A DNA stretch of 64,000 nt from Molanna angustata (GCA_963576475.1 OY754981.1:29674132-29738131); one strand, 5' to 3'. Positions 43,961-56,125 are shown, numbered from the stretch's first letter. Made by a program: numbers and translations. Notes: a model not told the origin generated them from the sequence alone.

Positions 43961-44879
43961 ACTCTTGAGTGTTTTTTAAGGTAAGTTGTTATTTAAAAGC
44001 GTCTTTTTGGGTTAATAATATTTATTTAAAAATATCTAAATTTAATTACAATTCAAGCACGTTCTTCTATGTTCATACACCATTATTTAGCACATCTTAC
44101 ATAACCGCATTTGTGTGGACATAATAAATTAACATATACCAAGCTAGAATTCATTGTGTTTGGTCTCATTATATTTTGCTAGGACCCAAAACTTTTCAGT
44201 GGTCAAAAGAAAGGTTATTGCGTTTGGTTAGGTTAGGTCACATATCACAACTCTATGGTCAAATGATGAACCATAATTTATACCTATATTTACACAAGAT
44301 CCAAATGTATTTTAATGTGTATGAATAGGAGTTCATATATAATATGTAAAATACACGTGACTACAGAATATGGTACTGAATTGTTTGATTTAGACAACAA
44401 ACCAACCAAAATAATATGAAATTCAAAAAAGTTGAATGTATTTGACCTGAATGCATTTGTTATTATACATTTTTCTAAATAAATCACATTTATAATTTTC
44501 TTCCACTTGGTTCAATTAGTTTCGCTCTAGACGAGCATCTTCAGAGTACTTCCCGCTTTCAAAATAAATCTGAGGAATCATTTCCTTACACATAACACTT
44601 AAATTTGTCTCTTTATCATATCCTTGTCCCCTCCTCTCCTCTCCTCACCCCTCTGTTTGTTTTTGTTTTATGTGTTTCATTATATATTTCGTTCAAATAA
44701 ATTGGTACGTGTCATAAAAACAATTTGCTTACCAAATGAATATGGTTGGTTGGAAGATATTGCTGTTCGGCAATAAGCCCGCCATTATGCACACGCGTAC
44801 AAAATGTTTCAAATAACTAAATATGCCGAAAATTACTGAGAAATCTTCATTTATGCACATATATCCTTGGTTATATTTA
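43961..44879. other. AT-rich stretch without a gene
   Basis: 44733-44790 holds GGTTGGTTGGAAGATATTGC and GGCAATAAGCCCGCC, a LINE/SINE C-like 3' motif. Nothing else recognised. Confidence 0.35.
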
Positions 44880-45260
44880 AAGATCTGCTCCTCCTGCGAA
44901 GTGGACTCCCAGTTATAACTCCATCTTTTAAGTGGTCTGCCACAAGGGCGGGCGGTCTGCTGCTGTTCATCCTTTGGACGTTACCACACCAGTCCCTCCT
45001 CCGCTGCCTACTTCATGTGATGATATCATCAACCTCACATATTTCCCTTATTTTGGTGTTCCTCTCTCGGTCTCTCGAGGTTTTGCCTGCTATCATTCTC
45101 AGTGTCCGCATTTCTGAAGTCCTCAGCATTTGTTTACTTCTGACTGCTGTGTCTGCTCGTGCCTCCACGTCATATGTCATCACTGGTCTTACGCATGCCT
45201 TGTATGTATATTATCATTTTGCTCTTAATGGCCATATCCTCGTTTTTCCAGATATTGGAT
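44880..45260 (-). pseudogene. LINE-e (RTE-like) ORF2 fragment
   Basis: Minus-strand frames give DMAIKSKMIIY, TYDVEARADTAVRSKQMLRT, SEMRTLRMIAGKTSRDRERN and TKIREICEVDDIIT, the post-RT domain of an RTE-like protein. Frameshifted. Confidence 0.65.
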
Positions 45261-45310
45261 TTATTTATTGAAAAATAGATATAAAAAAATATACCCAAAA
45301 ATTGTGAAGT

Positions 45311-45452
45311 CACAGATCACGGCATGTGCGACAGCGACAGGTGTGCGGGTGGGCATAATTTTATAAGAGTCTCGTCTCACCTAAAAAGGTTCATTACCCG
45401 ACTCTTATGGGTAACCAAAACGATGATAATAGAAAATAGTGGCAAAATAAAC
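45311..45452 (-). mobile_element. SINE D copy, internally deleted
   Basis: Minus strand: TCGTTTTGGTTACCCATAAG, GAGTCGGGTAATGAACC, TTTTTAGGTGAGACGAGACT and CACATGCCGTGATC. The middle is shortened. Confidence 0.6.
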
Positions 45453-45462
45453 TAATAATAAA

Positions 45463-45675
45463 CAATAATAATAATGAACACTTCCTTGCACCCTGCGCAT
45501 GTGGCGAGTTTATTGCCGAATGACAATTTCTTCCAACTATCCAGTGTTTCCAGCCCAGAGAAGCAATATTTGCGTGAGAAATGAATTTAAATAAATTTCT
45601 CCTCTGCTGGGAATCGAACTCAGGATGCCCGCACATAAAACCAAACGGCTTACCAACTGTGCCACGACGGTCGGA
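45463..45675 (-). mobile_element. SINE C, full-length copy
   Basis: Minus strand: CCGACCGTCGTGGCACAGTT head, GAGTTCGATTCCC B-box, CAGCAGAGGAGAAATTTATT and GCGCAGGGTGCAAGGAAGTG with an ATT tail. Confidence 0.88.
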
Positions 45676-46869
45676 CCCAGTAGATACCTGTTGAGAAATA
45701 TATGTAAATATATAGGTATTTGTACGTATGTTTTTAAATAAAAATAATGTATGAAAATACGTTGTATGTATGTAGATATCCTAAAAACAAGAATAATATA
45801 GCGATCTTAATCCGATTATTTGCTTTACAAACTTTTACATTTTACTCGAGATATGATTTTATTTAGATACAAATCTTCGATGAATATAACTTCTTACAAA
45901 ATCCACGTAAGATAAGGTTCAGAAGCACAGAAGTGTAAGGAAGTCGTATCATAAAAATATTTTAAAGAATGAATATTTCACACGATTTTTTTTATAATCC
46001 TTCTCCTGTCTTTTTCTCTATCATTTCCTGTCCATCACAACATACATACAATAACTTTAAATTATATTTTTATTTATTTTTTGTTGTTAAGTGATTTTTT
46101 AATGATCTTCATCTTTGGAAAAACGTAATTGGTCCGTTTTTTGTTTATTTCAAAGTTTATGTTTTTTTGTATACTTCATAATACTGTGTTTGATATTTTT
46201 ATTTTCGAAATGCACTTCACTTATATAAAATGGAATTAAAAAATTATCAAGTTTTCATAATGAAATATTTTAATCAAAAAAAATTTAACAGACTCATTTC
46301 ATGAAAATGCTGAAAATTTTCCATACAATATTTAAAAACATTTTTGAGTTACTTGTAGTTAGGATTATAGCGTTGGACAACTCACTCGTTTCAATAATCA
46401 TGTTATATCGAAAAATCGTTCAGATTTTGCGGTCAAACTTTGAAACAATCTATAGGTACGAGTATATCTTCATACAAATACGCATGAAAACAATAATATT
46501 AAAAGTTTATTGTTTAGTTTTTTTTTTACAAACTTTGTATTATATTTGTTTATCGATTTTGAATAAATGATTATTAAGTTCCAAAGAAATATTTTACTTT
46601 CAAATGGGCAGGAATATTTTAAGCATGTCTGCGAGGTACGAAATGGTGCCAACCACACAACCTATAGAACAACCTATAGACACGACAAAAGCAAAATGTC
46701 TTGGTACACATCGCCACCAAAATTTGGTGGCAATCAATATAACGTAATTGAATATTTTCCGAGTGATTCGGAATGAAAATTGAGACTTGTATCAAAAATA
46801 ATTTTACTGGTATATAAAAAATGTGTCATTATCATTAATATCCGATTTATGTTTAAACATTGAATGTGT
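45676..46869. other. AT-rich stretch without a gene
   Basis: Nothing recognised; short open frames at 46301-46776 have no support. Confidence 0.35.
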
Positions 46870-47592
46870 TTGGGATAAAATACTTTATTTTTCCACCTTA
46901 TTTTATGTACTAATCCCCTGGCCTAAAGTATCAGTTCTGTATTTTCTTTTCTCTGTGTATTTTACGTACCAATCTCCTGGCCTAAAGTATCAGGGGGGCT
47001 ACTCATGACACATTCTTAATACGTTCTTAGCTTGCCTTAATCTTAAAAGTGTATAAATCAGTACTCGACCATAGCCCAATATCAATCTTACTCTACATTT
47101 AATCATGAAAATTTATTGACATCTACGTTTAGTATGAAATTGTCACGAATTGTTGTGTAAATTTTAAGTATTATTTAATTAATTTAACCTCAAAGATTGT
47201 TGAAGTCTTAAGCTAATCTTAATTTTACTGTAATCAACTTCATGAGTAGCCCTTCTGCTCTCTATTATTTCTACTCTGTGTATTTAATGTACATCGATCC
47301 CCTACCCTAAAGTATCAGCTCTGTATATTCTTTACTTTGTGTATTTTATGTACCAATCCCCGGCCTAACCTAAAATATCAGCTCTGTTTATTCTTTACTC
47401 TGTGTATTATATGTACCAATCACCTGGCCTTAAGTATCAGCTCTGTATATTCTTTACTCCATGTATTTTATGTACCAATCCCTTGGCCTAAAGTATCAGC
47501 TCTGTATATTATTTACTCTATGTATTTTATGTACCAATCCCCTGGCCTAAAGTATCAGCAGTGTATATTATTTATTTTGTGTACTAAACATA
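46870..47592. repeat. 59-bp satellite interrupted by a MITE
   Basis: Unit core ACCAATCCCCTGGCCTAAAG + TATCAGCTCTGTAT at 46909, 46968, 47291, 47352, 47415, 47474 and 47533 (spacings 59-63 bp). The gap 46996-47252 is a MITE. Confidence 0.9.
46996..47252. mobile_element. MITE inside the 59-bp satellite (257 bp)
   Basis: 13-bp terminal inverted repeats GGGCTACTCATGA / TCATGAGTAGCCC. The interior holds imperfect inverted motifs (TTAATCTTA / TAAGCTAATCTTAA). No ORF. Confidence 0.75.
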
Positions 47593-47869
47593 AAGTTAAA
47601 ACAACAACAAAAAAATTGTATGAATCGAAGTGAGTCATTTTTCCGGAGGATTTTTGATGTTTTGGAAACAGACCACATCGTTTTTCTATAGAGAATAACG
47701 ACTTATGTGAATTATTTTCGGATTTATTTGTCGAAAAAACATTTTAATTATTAAAGTTTAGAGAACAGTTATCTAGGATGTGTTGAAATGTACGGAAAAC
47801 TGAAATATGTTGCCAACCAAACGCGACTCATCATGACTCACTTTTTGCACGGAGTACTACATCTAGTAT

Positions 47870-48850
47870 CTAGTTGCATGTAACACATGAGATCCAACTG
47901 TCGATAGCGATAGTATGTATAATGTATAGTTGAAGAATAAGTACCAAACTATAAGCACTTAAATCCAAATTATTGAATATTTTAAGATATTTTGTTTTCT
48001 ATACAACATTATGTAGGTATGTATGTCAAGATAGGACAGTATGGAGGTCAGTCTTTTTTTCCTACCCATGATGGTATGTATGTATGTTTGGAGATTAAGT
48101 ATCAAACTATTGTCTTCATAGATATTGTGTATAGGCGACTGTCATACAAATTGTATGAAGCAATGTCGTCACTTTCAATTTTTCAATTTTTAAAAAAAAT
48201 ATTAAAAAAATTTAAGATATACTACTATAATGTTAATTTTTTTTATAGAAAATTAAATTATCTAGTTGGGGTGTTTCGGCTTTTTTCGATATTTTAAAAA
48301 AAAAATGGAAATATAGGCAGTTAAACTCATAAATTTATCATAAAAAAAAATATTTTTCTTAATAAAAAATGTTTGAAAAACCCTGGAATTTTTTTGAAAA
48401 TACTAGTTTGAGATTTTGTATTTGTCTATATTTGTACCAATTTTCGGCGTTCTAGCTTTTATGGTTTCTGAGATATATGGAAAAATAAAGTAAAAATTCA
48501 AAAGTTGATAACCCCTGACTGAAACAAAAATTCAAAATTCTGAGTATAAAAGTTTTGTAGGCCTATAACTGTTTATATATTCTGAAAATTAGGGCTCTGT
48601 ATATTGAGCGGATCAAAAGTTATAAGGGTCACACACACACACAGACACACGAAATGTTCTACTCCGAATTCTGAGTAATTCCGTGTATGGAACATATATA
48701 CTGCGAAGCCTCTAAGTTGGTGTTTTTTACTTCAAGGTGGAAAAGCCGTGAAAATTATAGACCCTACATACAAATCTCGCATATCCTGGCTTGAAACATT
48801 GTCGATATGTTAAGAAAACAAAGTTCTCCTGAACAAATCGACAGTTGGAT
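47870..48850 (+). mobile_element. Family F element, copy 3
   Basis: Same start (CTAGTTGCATGTAACACATG) and end (AATCGACAGTTGGAT) as 16721-17710. It carries a short CA repeat near 48629-48650. Confidence 0.8.
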
Positions 48851-49445
48851 AATAAAAATCTATGCGTCCTACAATTAAAATCTATGGTTTCAGTAAACTA
48901 TGCATTATACATAAAATATGTCAATGGCATCAGATCGTAAACAATATAAAAAAAATAGTTAACACAACAAAACCTTAATATTTTTATCTCATATTTAAAA
49001 TTTACTGTTATAATCGTATAATCTTGTTCAATTATTTCACACGGCGCAAATATTCGTGCAATAAAAATAATACTTTGCTCAGATTTCCATGTTTGCGCAG
49101 CTGAGCACACGGCAATAATTACTTCGGCCGAATGTGAAGTGATTGCGAATTTAGCAGCCGAACCGTCTGCGAACGAGCATTAATGACCCGAGAAAAAAGC
49201 CATCAAATCGCTCGTTAAATTTAAATGCTCACTAAGTGCCCGACCCCTCGATAACTTGTCGATCAATCATCTTTTAATGACCGTCTTTGAGGAATCCACT
49301 TCGATTTGGTTATCATCAATCTTCAATTACAATAATTTGACCCTAAGACTTTCTAACGACTTTTTTTATAATTTATGATGTAATAATAGTTTCAACAATT
49401 GTTTTGTGTATAATTTTTCAGAGATTTCTATTGTTATCGTTTTCA
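48851..49445. other. Non-repeat stretch, possible conserved non-coding DNA
   Basis: 49120-49340 is compositionally balanced, belongs to no repeat family I can see and is rich in homeodomain-like cores (AGCATTAATGACC, TTTTAATGACC, TCGATCAATCATC). No ORF with splice sites found. Confidence 0.35.
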
Positions 49446-49625
49446 AATGTCCCTTAAGTACCGGGTAATCGAAAATACAACAGGCAACAATAACAATAAC
49501 TGTGAACTTCAACAATGAAGTTCACCGACTATTCTTAATGTAGTGCCTTTTTATTTGATACAATACATAGAAATACACGTATGTGTCGTACTACCTTTTA
49601 TAAGGCAATGAACAGTAGGTCTGAA
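49446..49625 (+). mobile_element. SINE D copy, truncated at both ends
   Basis: TGTCCCTTAAGTACCGGGTA, ATCGAAAATACAACAGGCAA, GTGTCGTACTACC and TTTTATAAGGCAATG follow family D in forward orientation; the 3' motif is lost. Confidence 0.6.
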
Positions 49626-49639
49626 ACTAATTACTGTAA

Positions 49640-50465
49640 CCGTACGTGATTTGATGTATGTAGATGACAAAGTGGTGATAGCTGTATGTGCGATGAGTTA
49701 CAGTATTTAGTGAATAAAGTGTATGAAGGATGCCCGCAAAATGGACTGAGAATGAATGTTAGTAAATCTAAGATATTGGTATTTGAAAAGACTGAAAGTA
49801 TAACTGCATGTATGATAAAACTAGATAACGAATGGCTAGAACAAGTTGAGGAATATTTATATTTGGGGAGTATGTTTGAACGGAAATGGAAGACCTGATA
49901 AAGTTATTGAAGGAAGAGTTATGGCAGGTAATAGAATAAACGGAGCACTCAGACCATTAATGTCCGATCCAAGCATCTCAAAGGAAGCCATAATTGCTGT
50001 ACACAATGCAATTGTGGAGCCTACTTTGAAGTGTGCTAGTGAAACATGGATCTGGTAAAAGACACATGAAAGTAGAATAAATGCTGTAGAAGTGAGATCA
50101 CTAAGAAGAGTATGTAATGGAACGATATATGATAGAATAAAAAATGAGGACATAAGGAGAGAATGCAAGATAAAGAAGGTATTATAAGTAAAATGAACGA
50201 TGAACGACAGACCAAAAAAATATACATGGGTGCAAGAGATGGAGTCAATAGCAGAGGTCGCCCCAGAAAGGGATGGCATGACCATGTGAATGATATTTTG
50301 AAAGAAGGAAATATAAGAAGCTTGAATAATCGACGAGCATGTATGAGACGATGCATGGATGTAAAGGAAGCTAGGAATGTATGCAAAAATAGAGGAGTAT
50401 GGCGCTGGGTTCTCTCTGCTTACCCCGTAAGAGACATGGCGTGATGGTATGTATGTATGAATGTA
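49640..50465 (+). pseudogene. LINE-c ORF2, RT motif C to 3' end
   Basis: Longest copy of this family. It starts at RT motif C as YVDD (49657-49668), then a frameshift leads to NGLRMNVSKSKILVFEKTES and EWLEQVEEYLYLGSMFE. A second frame gives RVMAGNRINGALRPLMSD and AIVEPTLKCASETWIW, and the last gives GVNSRGRPRKGWHDHVNDIL, RRCMDVKEARNVCKNRG and VLSAYPVRDMA. It ends GGCGTGATGGTATGTATG with (TATG)n. At least three frameshifts or stops make it inactive. Confidence 0.82.
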
Positions 50466-50474
50466 TGTATGATC

Positions 50475-50770
50475 AGCAGCACACAGGTTGTTGTTTGTAG
50501 AGCGTAAATCACAGATAAAATTAATAGTATTTAACTCCTGTCTTATAACGGTGATAAACAGAATGAGAATCGGTCACTGTTGTACACCTGCTCATTTATA
50601 CAAAATTAAGATAAAAGATTCTCCAGCATGTGAATGTGGTGAGGAAGTGGGAGACTTGGACCATATCTTATTTTCTTGTCCTCCCAACTCCCAATCCCCA
50701 TCACTTTACCAATCTCTCTCAAAATATAAGATCCCACTGCCCGTGAACTCTGACCTTACTGCATAGCAGT
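50475..50770 (+). pseudogene. Jockey-like LINE ORF2 C-terminal fragment
   Basis: Open frame with NRMRIGHCCTPAHLYKIKIK, CECGEEVGDLDHILFSC and NSQSPSLYQSLSKYKIPLPV, the C-terminal Cys/His domain of a Jockey-type ORF2. The RT is missing. It sits directly after the LINE-c tail. Confidence 0.7.
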
Positions 50771-50995
50771 AAAAAAGATATAATATTCAATTTAATATTA
50801 AAATTCGTCAAAAGAAACAACATCAAGATTTGATTTAATATATCTATATATGTAATACTTATTTTTTATTTTATTGTTTTTTATTGTTAACCAAACAAAG
50901 AGAAGATATTATCTTTTAACTTGAAACTGACCGTAAGACCCATTTATTAAGAGTCATCTCGTCAAAAAAAAAAACTCCTGTCTTCTCCTATGGTG
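50771..50995. other. LINE 3' UTR-like stretch
   Basis: AT-rich tail of the preceding Jockey-like fragment, up to the MITE target site. No ORF. Confidence 0.4.
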
Positions 50996-51004
50996 AATAA
51001 AATC

Positions 51005-51220
51005 GGATAGCCTAGTCTTCACACCATTTTTTGAATCATAATCTACAAAAGTTTGTTAATTTAGTTATTTTTTTTAATGTGTTAGTTACTTTTTTAAATA
51101 TATAATGCAACTGGCTCACGCCAGTCGCAATTATAACTACAAAAAAACCTAACCAACCTATTTTTACCAAACTTTTGTAGGTTAGATTTAAAAAAAAATG
51201 GTGTGAAGACTAGTCTATCC
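51005..51220. mobile_element. Family I MITE, copy 2 (Mutator-like)
   Basis: Terminal inverted repeats GGATAGCCTAGTCTTCACAC / GTGTGAAGACTAGTCTATCC. A perfect 9-bp target-site duplication AATAAAATC lies at 50996-51004 and 51221-51229. The core matches 12153-12387. A 9-bp duplication suits Mutator-like elements. Confidence 0.85.
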
Positions 51221-51229
51221 AATAAAATC

Positions 51230-51741
51230 GAGCATCAGGTGATATTTTGATTCAACCCAACAGATCTATTGCAATATGGCATTAGTCCAATATATTTTAT
51301 ACTTGAACAAATATATATGAATTCTCTGCAATATCCTGCTTTTGATTGATCGAGAACTAACCAACCAACGCGATGTGTTCTCCGTAAAAAATTACTGCAT
51401 TTTGTATATTTTTTTAAATCAATTTAACCACGTGATATGGAATATCGACTAGCTTGAGGTTATGTCGTTGTTCTATATTTTTTTGTTTGCATTATTTTGT
51501 TGATGGAGTGGAAACACTAATGGAAGTATTTTTCATCATGAAAAATCAAACTTGTAATATTTTTTTCACCTTCCGTACAAATATTGGATGATACTCGTAT
51601 GTAACACATACATAGCTTATGTTTATGTTCAAGTGAATGTCTGAAAATAGATTTTATCAAAAACCACGAGTGAATTTGGTTATGAAACAAAACAAATAAT
51701 GCCTGATATTAGAAATATAGGTAATACATTTTTACTGACAA
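51230..51741. other. AT-rich stretch without a gene
   Basis: Nothing recognised. Confidence 0.35.
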
Positions 51742-52075
51742 ACTTTTAACATCTCAATAGAGACGAAGTTGGGATATTATACCTTCTTATTGAGTTCCTT
51801 TATCAATGTAATTTTTGATAGTTCTATATATTTGAAAACAATGAAAGCAACAGTCCTTATAAATGAGGTGACGATGTCTCGCACAGATGTCACCCCTGAA
51901 CTGCGCCAGTAATATTATTTTATTGTTTACCTGCTTGTACCAATGTATGAAAATCTAATATTTTTTTTAATTACCTTCATGAACGCAAACATTGGATTTT
52001 TTCCCTGTCGGGAGTCAAATGATATTTTTATTTACAAACTTTTTAACATCTCAATAGAGACGAAGTTGGGATATT
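51742..52075 (+). repeat. Family E, internally deleted copy followed by a second start
   Basis: 51742-52018 runs from AACATCTCAATAGAGACG to TTCCCTGTCGGGAGTCAAAT with the middle missing. At 52040 a new E start (AACATCTCAATAGAGACGAA) follows at once. Confidence 0.75.
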
Positions 52076-52176
52076 AACAATCAAATCTGACAAATATTCT
52101 ACTTAAAAAAATAATATTCATTGTTTAATATACCAACTTGATTTTAGTTGTATCATACAATACACAAAAAAATAGA

Positions 52177-52480
52177 TACAACGACTGTCAGACGTCTGTA
52201 AAATGCTAATCCTTAAGTCTGTCATTAGGCGGATTTTTTCTGTAAAATGATAGTTAGGTACCGCAGCACGTTACAACAATCGTATAATATTATGTACCTA
52301 CTCTGAGTACTGGTGGTTTTCAGCCATAACAGCCTTTTAAGTGTTGATAATTACTATTTTAGCACGTCAGTTAAAATACAAAGCGTGTCTGTCGCGGGGT
52401 TTTCTCCAACCACTGTCTTTATAACAGTCTTGAAGACTTGATTTATAACAGTCTTTTTCATACTTTGATAAAACATGTCT
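52177..52480. mobile_element. Family H element, partial second copy
   Basis: ACGACTGTCAGACG, TTTTTTCTGTAAAATGATAG, CACGTTACAACAATCGTA and TACAAAGCGTGTCTG parallel the left half of 13850-14380. The right end is not found. Confidence 0.55.
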
Positions 52481-53867
52481 GTTCCATGATGATTTGAACA
52501 TACTATTATGCAGTCTTCAGAAATGATTGAAGAAAACTACAAAAATCCTTCTGAATTTTGGTAAATCTAGCTAATAGTGTTTAATTCGAACTGACTATTA
52601 AAATAAATAAATAAAAAATGTTGTATCTGCACTCTTTCCACTTTTAAATAAATATAATATTATTTTTTAAGAAAATTATAAATTTCACCCATAGCTGAAT
52701 AAATAAATGTTTGACCAATGAGGTTTGAACTAAGTGTGTGTCAAAAAGGTGCCCTTAAATACTGGAAATACATAATTGAATGATGAAACTAATGAAATCA
52801 ATTATTTATATAAAACAAAATTATATCGATCATTAATTTTGAAAATAACGGCATTCATCGTTTTGTGTTGAAATTAACGGCATTTCGGAAATTCACTGTA
52901 ACATAGTATACTATGTACAAAAAAATATGGCGTTCCCGTAGAATACATGTACAATATACGTTAATGCATTAGTTCTCAAAATTTTCTTAATTGAAAATAT
53001 TTTTTTACTATGTAAATACTTATGCAAGCATTGTTGCTGTATCTAAATGTTTTAGTATGATTTAAGATCGAAAAATTTATTTGATATTTTTGATCCTTCA
53101 AAAAAATTAGAAATATTTATTTAATTTATTTATTTATTTATTATTAACAATACAATGAGGAAGTTACAAATACAATTACATACTAGAGCTAGAAGTTAAG
53201 TGAGTGTGTACATAATATATGTGTGTTATTTATTGATAAGTAATATGATTTCTAGGGTACGATGAACACCTCACTAGGAAGTTCTGTGCCGAGGTGTTCA
53301 TTTGAACAGTTGTGTGACATAGATAGTACATTATGTACCTATATAGTTATTGAATTAAATTATACATTGAATAATTATTGAGAAAAAAATGTGAAAGTTA
53401 ATTATATTTGATTGGGTGTAATTATGTTATTGATTTGTTCTGAACCGGTGTTATTTATCCATGGTGTTATGTGTATTTTGTATTTTTGTGACGATGTGTT
53501 TTGTGGTAGCAGTTTTAGTGATGTTGGTAGACAAAAATGTAGTTTGATGCCATATGTAGTATTTAAAGTATCTTTGTCCATGAGTAGTTTACAACTTCGG
53601 GATATTTATTGTGTTGGTGATAGTGGATCTTGTTGTTCTTGGAAGTTGTGCATTGTGTACAGTGGGTAAGTTGTGTTTAAAATGATTTAAAAGTACAGAT
53701 CTTGCGTATAATTGTCGAAGTGTCATAACTTCCAGAGTCTTGAAAATTATTGTGGAGTTTGTTCTGTATGGCATATTCAGTATGCTTTTTATTATTGATT
53801 TTTATGCCTTGCTATATAATGTTAATTTTCACTTTGTTTTGACAAAAAAGCTTAGAATAGTGAGGCA
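52481..53867. other. AT-rich stretch without a gene
   Basis: 53105-53145 has an (ATTT)n run that could mark a minus-strand LINE tail. The Cys-rich open frame 53412-53669 has no motif and no repeat support. Confidence 0.35.
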
Positions 53868-54120
53868 CTAGGCATTTTGTTGATTTGTGAGGACCGGCTT
53901 ATAATAGTGCTTCCACTCTTTTCGGTGTCCCGTAAGAGCAGGGTATTCGAAAATACAACTGGTAAAATAATATCTCACATGGTCCATGAAAGTGGTTCGT
54001 CGCCCATCCTGAATGTAGTGCATTTTTAAATAATTTTATGGGGTAATGTACACCCGCACACCTGTCGCTGGTTACTCCAAATTGTAGCGATATGCCGTGA
54101 TTGTGTGAATGAATGAATGA
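53868..54120 (+). mobile_element. SINE D copy with tail
   Basis: GTGAGGACCGGCTTATAATA start region, GGTGTCCCGTAAGAGC, GGGTATTCGAAAATACAACT, CACACCTGTCGCTGGTTACT and GATATGCCGTGATTGTGTG followed by (AATG)n. The best forward-orientation copy. Confidence 0.75.
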
Positions 54121-55055
54121 ATTTTCAAATGAGATGGATCTTCGTCCCAGAAAGGGGTTTATCACAATTGATAAATACTAGATCAAAAAGAAGATATACT
54201 TATTATTGTATTATTTATTAATGCATATTTTAGAGTTAGGATTATTAACTCTTCTACGAAACACTATTAGGAGCTCTGGTTCAGATATTAACTTATGGGG
54301 TTGGATCAAACCTGGTGATTGGGGGGTTCGATGATAAAGTAGGAGGGGGTGGAAGACTGTGGTTGGAAATCCACCCCCTTTTATTTATTAGGTCGAGTCG
54401 GTTGGTTTTGTTTTTCGTCAGACATCTGTATAAAATTTAAACTTTGAGAAAAAAACTTTTCAACTAAAATTTCTGGTTCAATAACAGGTTTTTGCTTTTA
54501 CTAACATTATATTCCTGTATCTGTTTTTGTTCCTTTTACACAATCAAACCACGTAATAATATGTACTTTCATTTTGTGTAATATATTTTTGTAACTCCTG
54601 AAATAATGCAATCTGTATTGCCTCAATTAAATTTTCCTTTTATACAATTTTCAATACACGCGGTTTAAACCAAGAATAAAACGGTCTGTATCTAAGCGGC
54701 CACTTATCCCTCAGGACGTATAACAACTTCGTCAGTCGCTTCGAAATAACTCATCCGTGGTTTAAACCACATGAATTATTGTGAACTGGAAATATATTAT
54801 ACTTACCTATGTACAAAGTATTTTTTTTAATATAAGTTATTTTTGGTCATGCGTTATTTTTGCAAATACGCCAATCGCCACTAATTGCTGTAAAAATATA
54901 TCCGAATAGTATTTTTAGCTCACCGCTGTACAATATAGGTATGTTTATTTTATTTATTGAAACTAAAAAAACTTACATATAATACATAAAATATACAGTC
55001 CTAAAAAACTTATATTTTGTACAGTCCTATCCACAATAATTATGGTCTTGTTTTC
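54121..55055. other. Stretch without a gene, upstream of the EF-hand gene
   Basis: May hold the promoter or a 5' UTR exon of the EF-hand gene, but none can be placed. It includes GTGGTTTAAACCAC at 54759-54772. Confidence 0.3.
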
Positions 55056-55280
55056 GGCCTTCGTAGCTCAGTTGGATAGGTATCTGACTGCAGATCTAAA
55101 GGTCCCGGGTTCGTTTCCCGGTGGAGACACAGTTTTTATTTGTGTATTCAGTCTGAAACTGTGAGACGATTAATATTGTCAGTCTCCATAATGTGGCAAC
55201 TTGTTATTGGGTGCGTGTAAATAAATACATAGTATGTGTTAGTTGCCCGAGAAGTAATAATTAAAATTATTTTATAAAAA
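55056..55280 (+). mobile_element. SINE B, full-length copy
   Basis: Head CGGCCTTCGTAGCTCAGTTG. The anticodon-loop region GACTGCAGATC resembles tRNA-Cys; B-box GGGTTCGTTTCCC; body through GTTGCCCGAGAAGTAATAAT. It lies ~250 bp upstream of coding exon 1 of the EF-hand gene. Confidence 0.85.
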
Positions 55281-55539
55281 ATACAATACAATAACAAGAA
55301 AAAAAATAAAACAAAGTTCATAAAAATGAACAAAAAAAATAAACATGACATTTTTGCGACAACATAGTTTACATAGAAGAATACCTTAGATTCAATATTT
55401 AATAACATAATTACATTTACACCAAGAGAGCCGAAATTTCTTTCGGTCTGTATTAAGGAACCAATTGTATATTGATCTGTTGTATGAACGACAAGTTGAT
55501 TTTTAACATATTCTGTATGTTTTTTTAGAAATAAATACA

Positions 55540-56125
55540 ATGGACACAAAAGAACATCACACCAAAGATCACCATGGAAAAGAGCACCTAACCAACGACC
55601 CGCACACCAAAGATCAACACACTCTCAAACCGCTGAACAAAGGAATCAGTTCCAAGGAACTCCACCCGGGAATCATAACAAACACAGTCAGGATTTCCAA
55701 AAGCGACGAAGCCGTCACAAACGCACCGGCGACAGTCTCAAAACACAACAGCATCAAATCTGAAAAGGACGTCAGATTCGCAGTGACTCCCACCTTTGTG
55801 GGCGACGCATCCGAGAAACACCATGACAGGTTGTCGAGGGAATCGAGGCTCTCCAGATCCAACGATAGCTCCAAAGACACGTTCGACAGACAAGACTCAA
55901 GGCTGAGCATAGGGCACGGAGCGGGATCCCCGAAAGTGCCTAGGAAATACTTCACCAACTGGAAGCAGGCGTGCGACAAGACAAAGGACAGGACGAAAGA
56001 GCTGTTGAAGAGGTGGAGGACGCTGCCGGAGACAGACGGGATCATGATGGACGACAGTGAACACAGCAACGATTCGCAGGAAGGCAAGAGCTCAAAGGGA
56101 CACGGATGGAGTGTACATGTTTGGA
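55540..56125 (+). CDS. EF-hand gene, coding exon 1
   Basis: ATG lies 12 nt inside an exon that begins at 55529, after a T-rich stretch ending in AG at 55527-55528, so the 5' UTR is probably split. The exon encodes residues 1-195 plus one base: a His-rich start (MDTKEHHTKDHHGKEH), a charged Ser-rich middle and a basic helix around KTKDRTKELLKRWRTLPE. Donor GTAAGT at 56126, phase 1. Confidence 0.85.

Noticed and set aside
53412..53669. Cys-rich 85-codon frame
   Set aside because: No signal peptide, no paired Cys pattern and no flanking splice or promoter evidence.
55056..55130. tRNA gene candidate (Cys-like)
   Set aside because: Followed by the SINE B body found in four other copies; the anticodon stem is mispaired.
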